Shown: positions 10,808 through 21,357 of the stretch, piece after piece
How the letters are laid out: each line of letters opens with the position of its first letter
Numbering within the stretch: the first letter of the stretch is position 1
Assembly: GCA_907163375.1 (NCBI GenBank)
Contig: CAJQUW010015410.1
Coordinates: 1 to 64,000 of the forward strand
Direction: 5' to 3'
Length of the DNA: 64,000 bases
Source: Prostheceraeus crozeri
Taxonomy: Eukaryota > Platyhelminthes > Polycladida > Euryleptidae
Translations under genes and position numbers: made by a program
Notes under the pieces: model-generated
Database searches by the model: none
What the model saw: only the letters and a program-made list of their open reading frames with translations
What the model was told of the DNA's origin: nothing

Positions 10808-11713
10808 AAAATATAATTAACACTGTTTTCTAAACATTTTTTTTTTTTTATTGGTTATACCATTTCAGTATTTCACACATATATTTTAGTTTGTTTTGGA
10901 TGTATCCGTCTTTTGCGGTTGTTTTGTTTTTGTTTTACTATTACTATCAGTATTACTTATTATTACACATATCATTACTGTATTGATTTTAGAATGCCAG
11001 CCGCATATAAGTTTATGCGGGGCCCCGCCCGCCTGGGCTTGAGCGTTCAGGTAGAGGGGCCGAAACGCAACCAGGCGGGTACCTGCTGACGACTGGCTAT
11101 TGTTTTATTTGTTTTAACGTTTGTTCTTTTTTTTTTATCGCTAACTACCCTAGTGTGATGAATGGACTGTGTCGGTTACTGGTCTCCATGGGGTTGACAT
11201 GGTGATTACTAAGTGTCTATTTATATATAAGTTCCTAATCAATCGAGCCTGAAACTTTGACCAAGGAGATCACTTGTTAAGCGGCCTTGTACGATCTCGT
11301 ACACTTAAGGGTGAAGTCCAGCCCGTATAGCGCTATGTTATGGACCCCCGGGTAGGTCCGCCCGGCACGCAATCAGATCCGTCAAGTCTTTGTGCTTAAA
11401 GACCTTCATGCATTCATGCATTTGTCGAGGATCACAAGTCAGAGGACCATTAGGGGTAAGGTCCAGCCCCGCTTTAGAAGCGCTGAGTGAAAAATGGACT
11501 AGTGGGAAGGTCCTCCACACCGATCTCGTCAAGTTTGGCTCTAAAATGTAGTCCTAGGATAGTCAAAAGTTTGACGCGCCTTGAACGTTTAATGTCTGCC
11601 GGTGGGAACGCACCACCTGTCCTCTTAAGGACAAACCTTAAGTCTTATTAACTATAAGTTTATTAAAATTATGAAACATGTAGACATCGTTATGGGAATG
11701 TCCCAGCTTCAAT
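10808..11713 (+). repeat. Pseudo-LTR-like repeat, terminal copy
   Basis: It duplicates 6953-7836 almost base for base: T-rich stretch, structured domain (10996-11097), hairpin TGTACGA/TCGTACA (11288-11303), two GTCCAGCCC hairpins (11316-11345, 11461-11499), then leader sequence that stops at 11713. Downstream (from AGCAAGG) has no similarity to the internal copies, so 11713 marks the array's 3' boundary. Confidence 0.8.
10996..11097 (+). ncRNA. Candidate structured RNA domain in PLE pseudo-LTR
   Basis: A ~102-nt GC-rich island in AT-rich DNA, closed by GCCAG (10996-11000) and CTGGC (11093-11097). It holds a perfect 7-bp hairpin CCGCATA/TATGCGG (11001-11020) and three further complementary pairs: GGCCCC (11021-11026) with GGGGCC (11056-11061); CCCGCCTGG (11028-11036) with CCAGGCGGG (11071-11079); CAGGTA (11048-11053) with TACCTG (11080-11085). 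These three interleave rather than nest, so they imply a pseudoknot or a switch. CTGACGA follows at 11086-11092. The domain is identical at 7113-7214 and noisy at about 993-1091. A ribozyme or RNA-recognition role is inference. Confidence 0.5.
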
Positions 11714-11771
11714 AGCAAGGTAATTTTCATTGTTCACTTGACTGCTGGGTGTTCTAGGGCTCTGCCATTTG

Positions 11772-13240
11772 AAAAAAATCAGTATTCGAATATTCGGAAA
11801 TGATGACGAGCGAATATTCGAATATACTCGAATATCTGGTATATTTTTACTTGCAGATTTCAATCAACTTCACAATAAGCACAGCATCGAAGAAAGCATT
11901 GCAATTTTTGCTGATTTAAAGTTTAAAAAAGCTTACTTCAGTAAGCCTAAAATAAGCACATGTACATGAGGTCCGTTCGCTCTTTATAATATTTTTCTAA
12001 TATATGTTAACACTACTTGTACTCGCATAATTGCAGCACTTAGAATCAGACATAGGCTACTAGCCATTACTTTATTGTTCTTCGATTATCATAAAACCAC
12101 CTTCCATCTAAATATTAAAATAAATATAACATTCAATTTAAGATATTTTCACCACAAACAACAACGCCCTGGAAATGTTTAAATTTTTCTGGAATTATAA
12201 AAAAATGCAATAATATTTTTATTGTGCTTTCAAAATTTAACGGGCAATAAAATCCAAACTCTGCCTATTGAATATCCAGAATAAAAATATGCGCATCAAA
12301 GTAATAGTCAATTCACAAGTCTTTAAGTTTTTGCTAAGGAAATGCAGGATCCTCACAGTCTGCGGTTTAAGAGCGTTCCTGCGATGAGAAGCTATCAAAC
12401 CGGCCGTTGAAATTACTCTTTCCGATGTAACACTGGTAACTGCTGCCACAAATATAGATCTGGAAAACAATCTACCATGCGAACGGTGACAACAATTCCA
12501 AAATGTGTTTACTTGCATGATCATTAACTAATTGGAATCTTCTTTAGAATCTGCCCGACAGTAATACAAAAGCCTGAAAAAGTAATGCAGTCTGACGGTC
12601 AGTCATCAGGGAGTTTTATTGCGTTTGGCGGTATGTAACCGATGCACCATGTCCCATGAATCCGCTAGCGTTGAATGCCGTGTGCTACCATGTATTATGA
12701 TCATAATTGGTGACACCATCGATTATGCTCCTTCAAAAATAAAGCGCTGTCCACCGATTACCTGGAACCACCGATTTTACCAGCGGATTCTCTTGCTTAT
12801 CCGAGGACACATTGTAACGGATATATCAGACTTGCCATGAACATGCCACGTTTTTACAGTAGAGTGGTTTATTTCATAATGAGCGCATCACATGCAGCTT
12901 CATGTAATTGAATTTTGGTGTTGTTAAAATATATTATGTTGAAGTTAATATAATAGTGGCTGGAAGATTCTAAAGAATATCCTTTAATTGATTCCAAAAT
13001 TTGGTTTGTATCTGCTGTATCTACAAAAGAATTATTGATAAATGAATTAAATATATAAATTGATATAACTAGCTAATAATTCATTCAAAGTAAAATATTC
13101 AGCTGCTCGGGTAATATTCATGAAAAATATATGGTAATAGATACAGTTATCTCGAGTATTCGAATGTCAAAAATTATCATTCGAATATTCGAAAATGGAG
13201 GTTTAACGAGCGAATATTGAAGCATTCGAATATTCGGAGC
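11772..13240 (-). mobile_element. Decayed hAT-superfamily transposon
   Basis: The minus-strand reading at 12524-12237 carries the hAT C-terminal dimerisation signature. Both edges have clusters of TTCGAATATTCG-type palindromic motifs (11780-11836 and 13150-13235). The left cluster begins CAGTATTCGAATATTCG, consistent with hAT ends that start with CAG, and both clusters share ACGAGCGAATATT in direct orientation. I could not find a convincing 8-bp target duplication, so the exact ends are uncertain. The stretch between 12525 and 13150 shows no further transposase sequence. It directly abuts the piggyBac remnant at 13250. Confidence 0.55.
12237..12524 (-). pseudogene. hAT transposase C-terminal fragment
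   Basis: A 95-codon frame. Residues 31-68 contain TSERVISTAGLIASHRRNAL followed by KPQTVRILHFLSKNLK, matching the hAT dimerisation region (family pattern: P-x-S-ER-x-FS-x-AG, then LkpetvxxLlfL-x-kN). The residues upstream do not match well, so only the last ~65 residues are kept. The rest of the enzyme (BED finger, catalytic RNase-H-like core) is missing. The direction puts the 5' end of the element at the 13240 side. Confidence 0.7.
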
Positions 13241-15139
13241 AGAGGAAAGATGGCTCTCAGACCGCAACGCAATCGCTACAGGACTTTGCGATACGGTTTT
13301 GACGATGAAGCAGATACAAGTGGAGAAGAGGACTCGTCTGATGAGGCGGCTAATAGTGATAGTAGTGGTGCTGACATAGTCTGCTTCGGATCTATCTGAT
13401 GGAGAGGAAGATGCCAATCCTGCAATAGCAAGACGCGAGTGGACTAGAGTTATATCAAATCAAGACCGCGTGCCTGATCGACCTCGGCTACCTGATCGCA
13501 ACAAAGGTCTTCAGATTGAAGTTCCACAATCTCCAATGGACTTTGCACTACAACTGTTGGATGAAGACGTATTTAGATCTGTAGCTTATTGGACAAATTC
13601 TCGAGCAGCTAAAAGACAATACCCAGAGGTGACCAGAGATGGAAGACGACGTCATCAGGTGCAATGGGAAGACATGTCATCCGAAGATGCAAAACGACTA
13701 TTCGCTATGCTTCTTGTGATGGGCTTGGTGAAAAAGCCTTACCTGAAAGACTATTACTCTGGAAATACTTTTATCGAGACGCCGTTCTTTCGTCGACGAG
13801 ACACTTTTCGAGAGACAAGCTTCATCTGATGTTGTCGAACTTACGCTTTGCAGATTACTCAGGTGATCAGGAACCCAGAAAAATTGAGAAAATCAATCCA
13901 TTGGTCGATTTGCTACGAAGTAAAACCCAGTCTTTGTACATCATCGGTGAAACAGGGTGTATCGACGAATTTTTGATGCTTTATAAAGGTAGACTGTACA
14001 TGAAACAATATATACCTAAAAAGAGAGCACGCTTTGGTATAAAAGGATTTTCTCTAAACGACTCAGAGACTGCTTACACGTATGATATCGAAGTGTATTC
14101 TGGAAGGGAAGAAACTCAAGCTTGGTGTCCCAATATTGACACAGAGGATTTGTCCACATCAGAGAAAATCGTTGTCCATTTGCTGAATAGATCAAACTTG
14201 ATGAACATGGGTTTCGAAGTTGTGGTACAACTGGTTCAATAGCGTTCGCCTGGGATTTTACTTGCTCGAAAGGAACACATTCTGTTTGGGGACGATCAGA
14301 GCGAACCGCGGCGTGCCAGAGCAGCTAGTTGTTCATCCTATGCAACCTATTTCGTCTGAATTTGCCCGTTGTGACAGTACTCTTGTAGTCAAATTCAGAG
14401 ACAAGCGCGTTGTCTATGTGTCTTCGACAAAGCATCATGCTACGCTGATCCCAAAACATCGTCGTGGACGAGACAACGCTGAAGTACAGTACTACAAGCC
14501 TGAAATAATAGAAAAGTATAATTTATCTATGAACGGAAGTGATCGGATAGATCAAATGCTTTCATCAGTTAAATGTTCACGCAAATCTTTCATCTGGCCG
14601 AAAAAGCTTGGAATATTCTTGATGCAACGTATTGGTGTAGTCAACGGTTTTATACTGGCGAAAAAGTATTTTCCAGTAGAAATGCGCCGCCGAACACTGG
14701 CCGAGCATACGCTACTTCTGGTTGAGAAATTGTACTCACTGTCTATACCGTCTCGACCAGCAGTAGGACTCCGCATTGTACACCACCAACTCGAGGAGAT
14801 TCCGGCGACCTCTACGCGACCAAGACCGTCTGCACGATGCAGAGAATGCTATAAAACTGAAGGTGCTGCTGCTAAACAATCTCGTTACCGTTGTGCCGAA
14901 TGTCCATCAAAACCAGCTCTTCATGGAACACCATGGACCTGCTTCAATACGTGGCACAACTACGTCTAGCTTGTGACTATTGACTATCGAGTGTCTCAGT
15001 TGTTAGCCTACATCCATAATACACACAGCATTTCATTGATCAATAAAGTTAAACGCTATTTGGATAATTTTGAATTTTCTTAAAATTAGCCGGAATAAGG
15101 TTTCGTAACACAGTTGAATAGCCGTCCGGAAAGGGTTAA
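13241..15139 (+). mobile_element. piggyBac element remnant, right end at TTAA
   Basis: Downstream of the transposase the sequence ends in CCGTCCGGAAAGGG followed by TTAA at 15136-15139, the GGG|TTAA terminus expected of piggyBac elements. No matching TTAACCC-type left end was found upstream; the hAT remnant lies immediately before the start codon, so the left terminus has probably been lost or displaced. Confidence 0.65.
13250..14969 (+). pseudogene. piggyBac-family transposase (PGBD-like), frameshifted
   Basis: The coding pieces lie in sequence: an acidic N-terminus from the ATG at 13250 (13250-13399), a continuation in another frame from about 13376 to 13829 including VPQSPMDFALQLLDEDVF, a third piece to 14242 with CIDEFLMLYKGRLYMKQYIP (first catalytic Asp region and KGR-KQY-P signature), and a fourth at 14220-14969 with NGSDRIDQM (third Asp) and a C-terminal Cys/His finger (CRECY, CAEC, CFNTWH). 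About three frameshifts interrupt it. At the position of the usual DNWF second catalytic Asp the sequence reads YNWF, a substitution that alone would inactivate it. Total length of about 570 codons is normal for the family. Known role: cut-and-paste transposition at TTAA. Confidence 0.85.
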
Positions 15140-15956
15140 TGGATTCTCAAGTTAGAGTGACGGACGATGGTTCATGGTTATCTCGTACGGTGAGAATTCT
15201 ATGTGAATTTGGCGTGCATATAATGGTGTATTATATATCCTACAATGCCGGGCAATAATACATTTTCACTTCAATCATTTCTATGACCTTCAAAGCCATC
15301 GGGAGTGAGATACAATATATCCCACACGCGGTTCATGCACTTAATCTAGAAGAATGAATTGGGGGTGTAGTAATCGTTATCGCATAACTGAAATCACTGC
15401 TTTATGTAATGTTTGACTTGATAAAGGCAAATACACCATAGGTTCGGTTGAATTGGTATTCTAGCAGTCATTGATCCTCCCAAGAGTGTTGATACAATAC
15501 GATACTATGTATGTAGCAGCGATTTACTGAATACGGAAAATTAATCAAGTAGTGTTGGGCGTTGTGCACCTGTTCATGTTTAATCTGTTTAATAATCTGC
15601 ATGCTAGTCATCACTTTGCTCTGTCAGTCTTTTGAATGTAATATGATGGAGCTATTGATATCATGTTCGTTCCTTTTGCGAAAAATGCATAAATTGTTGA
15701 GGGTCTGATCAAAAAACTACTTTTGATGACATAGAAAACAATTCAATGATCTAAAAAAGTATGGCGATGTAAAAAGACCGACGGCATTGTAATCAGGTCA
15801 AACGTATGAAAATCAATGAAATTGAACAATTACGGTGTGGTTCTCATACAGAAATTCCTAATATGCAACTAGAATTACCCCATTATAGAAGCCACCATCA
15901 AAAATTAATGACTTGAACCTTTTGACAAAAAGTGGCGTGTGTTAAATGAGAATTGC
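15140..15956. other. No recognised feature
   Basis: AT-rich sequence without a convincing reading frame, terminal repeat or splice-bounded exon. Confidence 0.5.
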
Positions 15957-16262
15957 CCAGATCCTCCGTGTCATCACAGCCTTGGAGAGGTAATGTTTGT
16001 TAAATTCGCAATTGGATAGCCTGCGATTTCTTTCATGATCAACCTCAAGAGTATTTTCATAAGCGTGATCATATCACAGGCAACCTGCCACTGTCAGTGC
16101 AAAACTACATAATCAAAGACAATTATTTTAATCAACTTTGAAAGATGTGAGCGTCAAAAATTTAATTTTTTCAAAAACTGCTCAAAAACCTGCTCAAAAT
16201 TTTTTTTGGACCGCAGGAGCGTAATCTCTGCAAAAATTTGCGCTGTATACAGAAACTTGTTT
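15957..16262 (+). repeat. Diverged direct copy of the 16471-17052 repeat
   Basis: It resembles the left arm of the following inverted repeat in the same orientation: GTGTCATCACAGCCTTGGAG near the start, then a CAAGAGTATTTTC-like block, CAACCTGCCACTG, AATCAAAGACAATT, and near the end a GGACC-x-GGAGCGTAATCTC block. Divergence is substantial, so it is an older member of the same family. Confidence 0.65.
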
Positions 16263-16274
16263 ACATAGAGTAGC

Positions 16275-17052
16275 TATATTAGGTAGAGTGGCAACTCCGC
16301 ATTTATTTAATCCCCAATGTATATACTATTTCGATTTTATTAAATGAACTCAAGGGAGATACAGTTGGTAATTGTTACCAAATGTGAGATATGTAAATTT
16401 TTGCAGTTTTGAAGAAATTGTCACGGAATTTAGTGATCATGATTGTAATGCAGAAGGAATGATGGCATTTCACAGATTCTCAGTGTCATGACGGCCTTGG
16501 AGATTCATGTTTGTTCAATTTGAAATTTGACAGGTTCCCATTATACCTTCATGCTCAAACTCAAGAGTATTTTCTTCACCATGATCACATCACAAAGCAA
16601 CCTGCCACTGGAAGAGCAAAACAACACAATCAAAGACAATTGATTTCAATTGACTTTGAAAGATGTAAATGGGTCCACACCATCTTCAGATTCAAGAAAT
16701 GAAAACATAAATTTAGTGAATCATAAAATCATGCCGGTGAAAATTGAATTAAAAACTTGAAATTTCCGCCAAGAAAGCACGAATAATATCGCGACGTTTT
16801 CATGAAGACTTGCATTATAATACAATTCATGAAATTCCTTTGATAGTCAGCTTAATTTCCGCTTAGTAGGATGCTTATTAGAAAAAACATTCATTCCTTT
16901 TGATAGCGAAATTGTTTCATAAGTGGACGTCTTGTCAGTAGTATATAAATTTGAAAATTTTGACATTTTTGAAACTGCTTAAATAATCTTTTGGACCACG
17001 GGAACGTAATCTCCACAAAAAATAAATCTTTTCATATAAAAATTTTCACTGT
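16275..17052 (+). repeat. Long inverted repeat, left arm
   Basis: Outer edge TATATTAGGTAGAGTGG, inner edge AATTTTCACTGT. It pairs with 17261-18039. The outer ~540 bp (to about 16815) are nearly identical between the arms, while the inner ~230 bp are clearly diverged. It contains a 63-codon open frame at 16511-16702 that is repeated exactly in the right arm; no known domain is visible in it. Confidence 0.85.
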
Positions 17053-17260
17053 ATTGTTTGAGTCGACACTCTACCTATCGTAGAGTAAGTATGTTATTGA
17101 GTAGTATACTCTATGTTTCACACATTCTCAGTGTCATGACGGCCTTGGAGATTTATGTTTGTTCAATTAGAAATTCGACAGGTTCCTATTATACCTTCAT
17201 GCTCAAACTCAAGAGTATTGTATACTACCATATATGGGTCAGGGATATATGGGTGTCTAG
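17053..17260. repeat. Spacer of long inverted repeat with a third partial repeat copy
   Basis: The 208-bp loop between the arms. Its middle (about 17124-17218) repeats the block CTCAGTGTCATGACGGCCTT ... CAAGAGTATT found at 16480-16573, in direct orientation, with several substitutions. So at least four copies of this repeat family lie within 2.1 kb. Confidence 0.75.
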
Positions 17261-18039
17261 ACAGTGAAAATTTTTATATCAAAAGATTTATTTTTTGTGG
17301 AGATTACGTTCCCGTGGTCCAAAAAATTATTTGAGCACTTTTGAAAAAAGTCAAAATTTACCGATTCATATACTACCGAGAGGAATCCCCTATATGAGTT
17401 ATGAAACAAGTTGGATATCAAAAGGAATTTGATAATAAGCATCCTAACTAAGCGGAAATCAAGCTGATTATCAAGGGAATTTCATGAATTGTATTATAAT
17501 GCAAGTCTTCATGAAAACGTCGCGATATTATTCGTGCTTTCTTGGCGGAAATTTCAAGTTTTTAATTCAATTTTCACCGGCATGATTTTATGATTCACTA
17601 AATTTATGTTTTCATTTCTTGAATCTGAAGATGGTGTGGACCCATTTACATCTTTCAAAGTCAATTGAAATCAATTGTCTTTGATTGTGTTGTTTTGCTC
17701 TTCCAGTGGCAGGTTGCTTTGTGATGTGATCATGGTGAAGAAAATACTCTTGAGTTTGAGCATGAAGGTATAATGGGAACCTGTCAAATTTCAAATTGAA
17801 CAAACATGAATCTCCAAGGCCGTCATGACACTGAGAATCTGTGAAATGCCATCATTCCTTCTGCATTACAATCATGATCACTAAATTCCGTGACAATTTC
17901 TTCAAAACTGCAAAAATTTACATATCTCACATTTGGTAACAATTACCAACTGTATCTCCCTTGAGTTCATTTAATAAAATCGAAATAGTATATACATTGG
18001 GGATTAAATAAATGCGGAGTTGCCACTCTACCTAATATA
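17261..18039 (-). repeat. Long inverted repeat, right arm
   Basis: Reverse complement of 16275-17052. Inner edge ACAGTGAAAATTTTT (17261), outer edge CCACTCTACCTAATATA (18039). It carries the same 63-codon frame on the minus strand (17612-17803), identical residue for residue. A transcript crossing both arms would form a duplex of several hundred base pairs. Confidence 0.85.
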
Positions 18040-21000
18040 CTTACACAATGATTTTAACGCTTCATTCCTTTTGTTGAAACTCAAAAATTGCAAAAATAAT
18101 GTAATCCGATGTCTTTGATTGCAACGATTGCAACCATGGAAATTTTCATATTCAGAGTCAGATTGATTGAAATGCAGAGAATTCAAACAAAATTTGTTGC
18201 TACAAATTGTCTAAGCTACAGCTCCGTTATCATGACTGTTGACGATGATTAAATCCATTTTCCAAGATCAGTCACAAAAAAGCGCAGTTGTCACCAACAC
18301 AGCCACAAACATCGAACATTAATCATTAAGACCTAGTTGTTGTTGTTCGATGTCCATGAACGCAGCTTTTGACAAATAGAAGTTTTGATGGGCCAAGAAA
18401 TGGTCAACGAATAATCTCCAGTAAACCTGAGTAATTGGAGCAATAGTTCACTTTTCCTTGGTAGCATCAACTAGCTGAATATTGGAAGAAATTTCGTTAT
18501 TCCGTTAACAAAGTGGACATGGCTGTTATAGGGTTTATTTTTTTAATTCATTTGTTTTTCTGACACAAAACTTTACTATTGCCACAAAGTAATATTATTA
18601 AAAATCCTGTTACCATCGAGTTTGTGTACTAAGACGCTTAATTTTGGATAATTTTCAATAATTCGTCTCTAAATGCGCCACAGAAAAAAGCGATAATATA
18701 TTAGCAGTGGAGCTTTACAAGAAAATTCTTGCTGTCTTACACATGTGGTCAAATACATGTGGCTAGATATCAATCGTACAGGAGGTTATTTGATGCGATA
18801 TAGGACACAGTTAATTTTTGTTAATTTTGTTGATTTAATTATGCGACGTTTATAATGGGGAAATTGTGCGCTGAATATTACAATGTAGCTTGATTTTATT
18901 CTGTTTAGACGAAATAATTTAAGACCCAGATTTCATTCATAATACACAAATTCACATGAAGAAAATTGCAGTTCATCATCTGGAAGAGCTGTTCAGCAGA
19001 ATTCGTTGATTTAATCATGAATACCAATGATGGTAAGAAATGGTCACTTTCAGATCACATTTTCCGAGAATGTTGGAGTCATATGAACTCATATTCAAGG
19101 AAAGTAGAAAGTGCTTAATTATAAATATTCAGATTGCAGTCATGAGCAGCAAATAACATCGTGCGAAAACGTGAGATACTTGGCTCACTGTGGGGAGACG
19201 TAAGAAGAGGTGAAATAGGATGATGCGTCAGAGAGCATGAAAAATGTATACTGTCTCGAAAGCAATATTGCAGTTCTATCCGATTGCACTCTACTCGAAT
19301 GTGTCAGAATTTGCTTGATAAGTTTTACCATCCCATGTTCCTCTGAGCACACAAAATGCACCACATGCAAACACTTCATCTAATCTAAAGGAGCTACACT
19401 TCTGCTTCCAAAATCAATTGGTTGGTTGTAGAGATTGGTAATTAGCAAGATGCACGAGTTACATTTTCTTCATGTGATCGCATAGGTTGAGTATCATCTT
19501 TCTTGCTGCATAAACTGTAAAAATACATGCAGTCATGAAGCTTTTTTATTTGGAAGGCTATAATTGGAGCACGCAACTTAATGGGACCAACACTTTATTA
19601 CCTCTTAACAATACCCATTAGCAATTCCTTGCTCTATTGTGCAAGGAGCCTTGCGAATGATTGAAGTCTAAGTGACGAAGAGGAACATCTTGAAAGTTTT
19701 TTTGCGGAAGCGGAGGGCTTTGTTGGGGAATATAATTGGTAGAGCTATGTGTCCCAACAAAGGAAGTTCGACTACGCCTATTCATAGTTCAATTCATGAT
19801 GCAAAGTTGTTTCTGCGGGATGCAAATTCTTATCATACGAATAGTCAGTATCTCGATTTGCGTCTTTAACAGTTTTTTGTGTACTAGAAATGATCATAAA
19901 GCCGCAAAGTTAGGAAGTGATCCATCAGAATATGATTGTTCTCTTTAGATTCTTTTTTTTGTAAAGAATGCAAATAATGAGGGGGACTTCAAACTTGTGC
20001 CTTTGAAAAGATTTTCCTGCATTTTCCTTAGATTTTCCTGTAGAGAATTAAGTGCTCTAATTTAGTTGTACCTCTAATTTTGATGGTATTGATTCATCAT
20101 GCAAATACTTGTCAAAATCAAATGAAAGCTACATATATAAACCATTCATACGATGTATTTACAAGTCCCTAATACCTTATCAGACTGTTCATACACATGC
20201 TTATACAAATATATAAAGCAGCAGAGGACTTCCCTCTGAAGCTGATCAAAAGGCTCACGAGCAGATGGAAACAGAACTGATGGGGTTCAATTGTTGATAA
20301 ATTATGGTCCAATGAAAAGGTTCGCACAGGGAAGTGCTATAGAACTGATAACCGCTGGGTTGACATGAAAACTGTTGAATCGTCTCGAGACCAGCATCAT
20401 GGCGTTTGCCACAAAATGTCTTGCTGAACTATGAAAACCATGAGACTATCAAGCATCAGACGTACGCAAATATTTTTATCTTCACCAGGATGCAAGAGGA
20501 CATCGCAAATGACACCCTGATCCTCAAATGTAATTGATTTGTTTAATGTATGTACAGTAGATGTGTGTTTTCGGCTCAACCCCAACCCGAAACCGATCGG
20601 GAATGTGCAAAGAAATAGAACAATGACATTCGATGAATGGAACATCAACAATGAAGTCGAACCTAGCACTCTTCGGCTCACCAATGAAAGAAGGGAAATA
20701 GCATGACCGAATGACAGCGTGGAATACGAATTTTAGTATGTTCAGGGGCATAATAGTACTATAATCAATATCCAATGAACATGTATTGCACATATGCGAA
20801 TACATAGTTATCAAAATATGTAGAAATGTCTTGAGCATTTGCACTTGCATGTATCAAATGACATGGCAAAATTTCATTTGTTCTCCTAATCTACTCTCCT
20901 GTTGAGATTCAGAGAAAAGGGAGAAGTTCACGCTCTAGATGCAACATCTGTCATCTCTGACAGTGGCCACTTACCAACAGCATCCCAGCCTCGCATTCAG

Positions 21001-21357
21001 CAATCGATCATCAGTACATGTTTCATCAATGTCTCTATTTGAATGAACAGGTTTGAAGAATTTCTGGTTATTATTCCTATTGTCACTATAACCATAAGTC
21101 ATTATTATGGTTATAATCATTACTATATTCCATAAGTCACTATTCACCATTGCGCAGTTCAACCAACCAGGCTCCTTATCCACAGTCACCTACAATGTAC
21201 ATAGGAGCAAGCAGCTTGGATCGTGCATTTTTTCCTGTGCGAAGGAAAGCATGCTGTCCTTCTTTAAAGGTAACTATTTTGAAACCCAATCTCTCGTTAA
21301 GACACTGATGCATATCTAGTTAAGCTGACCCTTTCCTTAATGGTTCTGATAGAACTA
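18040..21357. other. No recognised gene; AT-rich spacer
   Basis: Short open frames on both strands (for example 20397-20684 and 20524-20850 on the minus strand) show no recognisable domain or splice-supported structure. A small perfect palindrome (11-bp arms, 21087-21115) is the only local structure I noted. Parts may be decayed transposon. Confidence 0.4.

Larger units (their letters stand above)
7484..11713 (+). mobile_element. Penelope-like element copy C (best preserved) plus terminal partial repeat
   Basis: Unit length is 3880 bp, measured between TGGACCCCCGGG at 7461 and at 11341. The order is leader, Cys-rich N-terminal segment (8008-8208), GIY-YIG endonuclease (8252-8950), linker with CxC motif (8919-9368), reverse transcriptase (9350-10807), and non-coding pseudo-LTR. 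After one full unit, the first ~350 bp of a further unit follow and stop at ...CCCAGCTTCAAT (11713), where unrelated sequence begins. An endonuclease placed before the RT with a CxC linker is the permuted order described for Naiad/Chlamys Penelope-like elements. The coding region is interrupted about three times, all by apparent small indels. Confidence 0.9.

Noticed and set aside
11050-11097. Hammerhead ribozyme suggested by CTGACGA (11086) and CGAAAC (11061) motifs
   Set aside because: The helices required between CTGANGA, GAAA and the cleavage site do not pair in any of the three circular orders.
19670-19950. Overlapping + strand frames with an acidic run
   Set aside because: The open run is short, ends quickly and has no splice bounds or recognisable domain.
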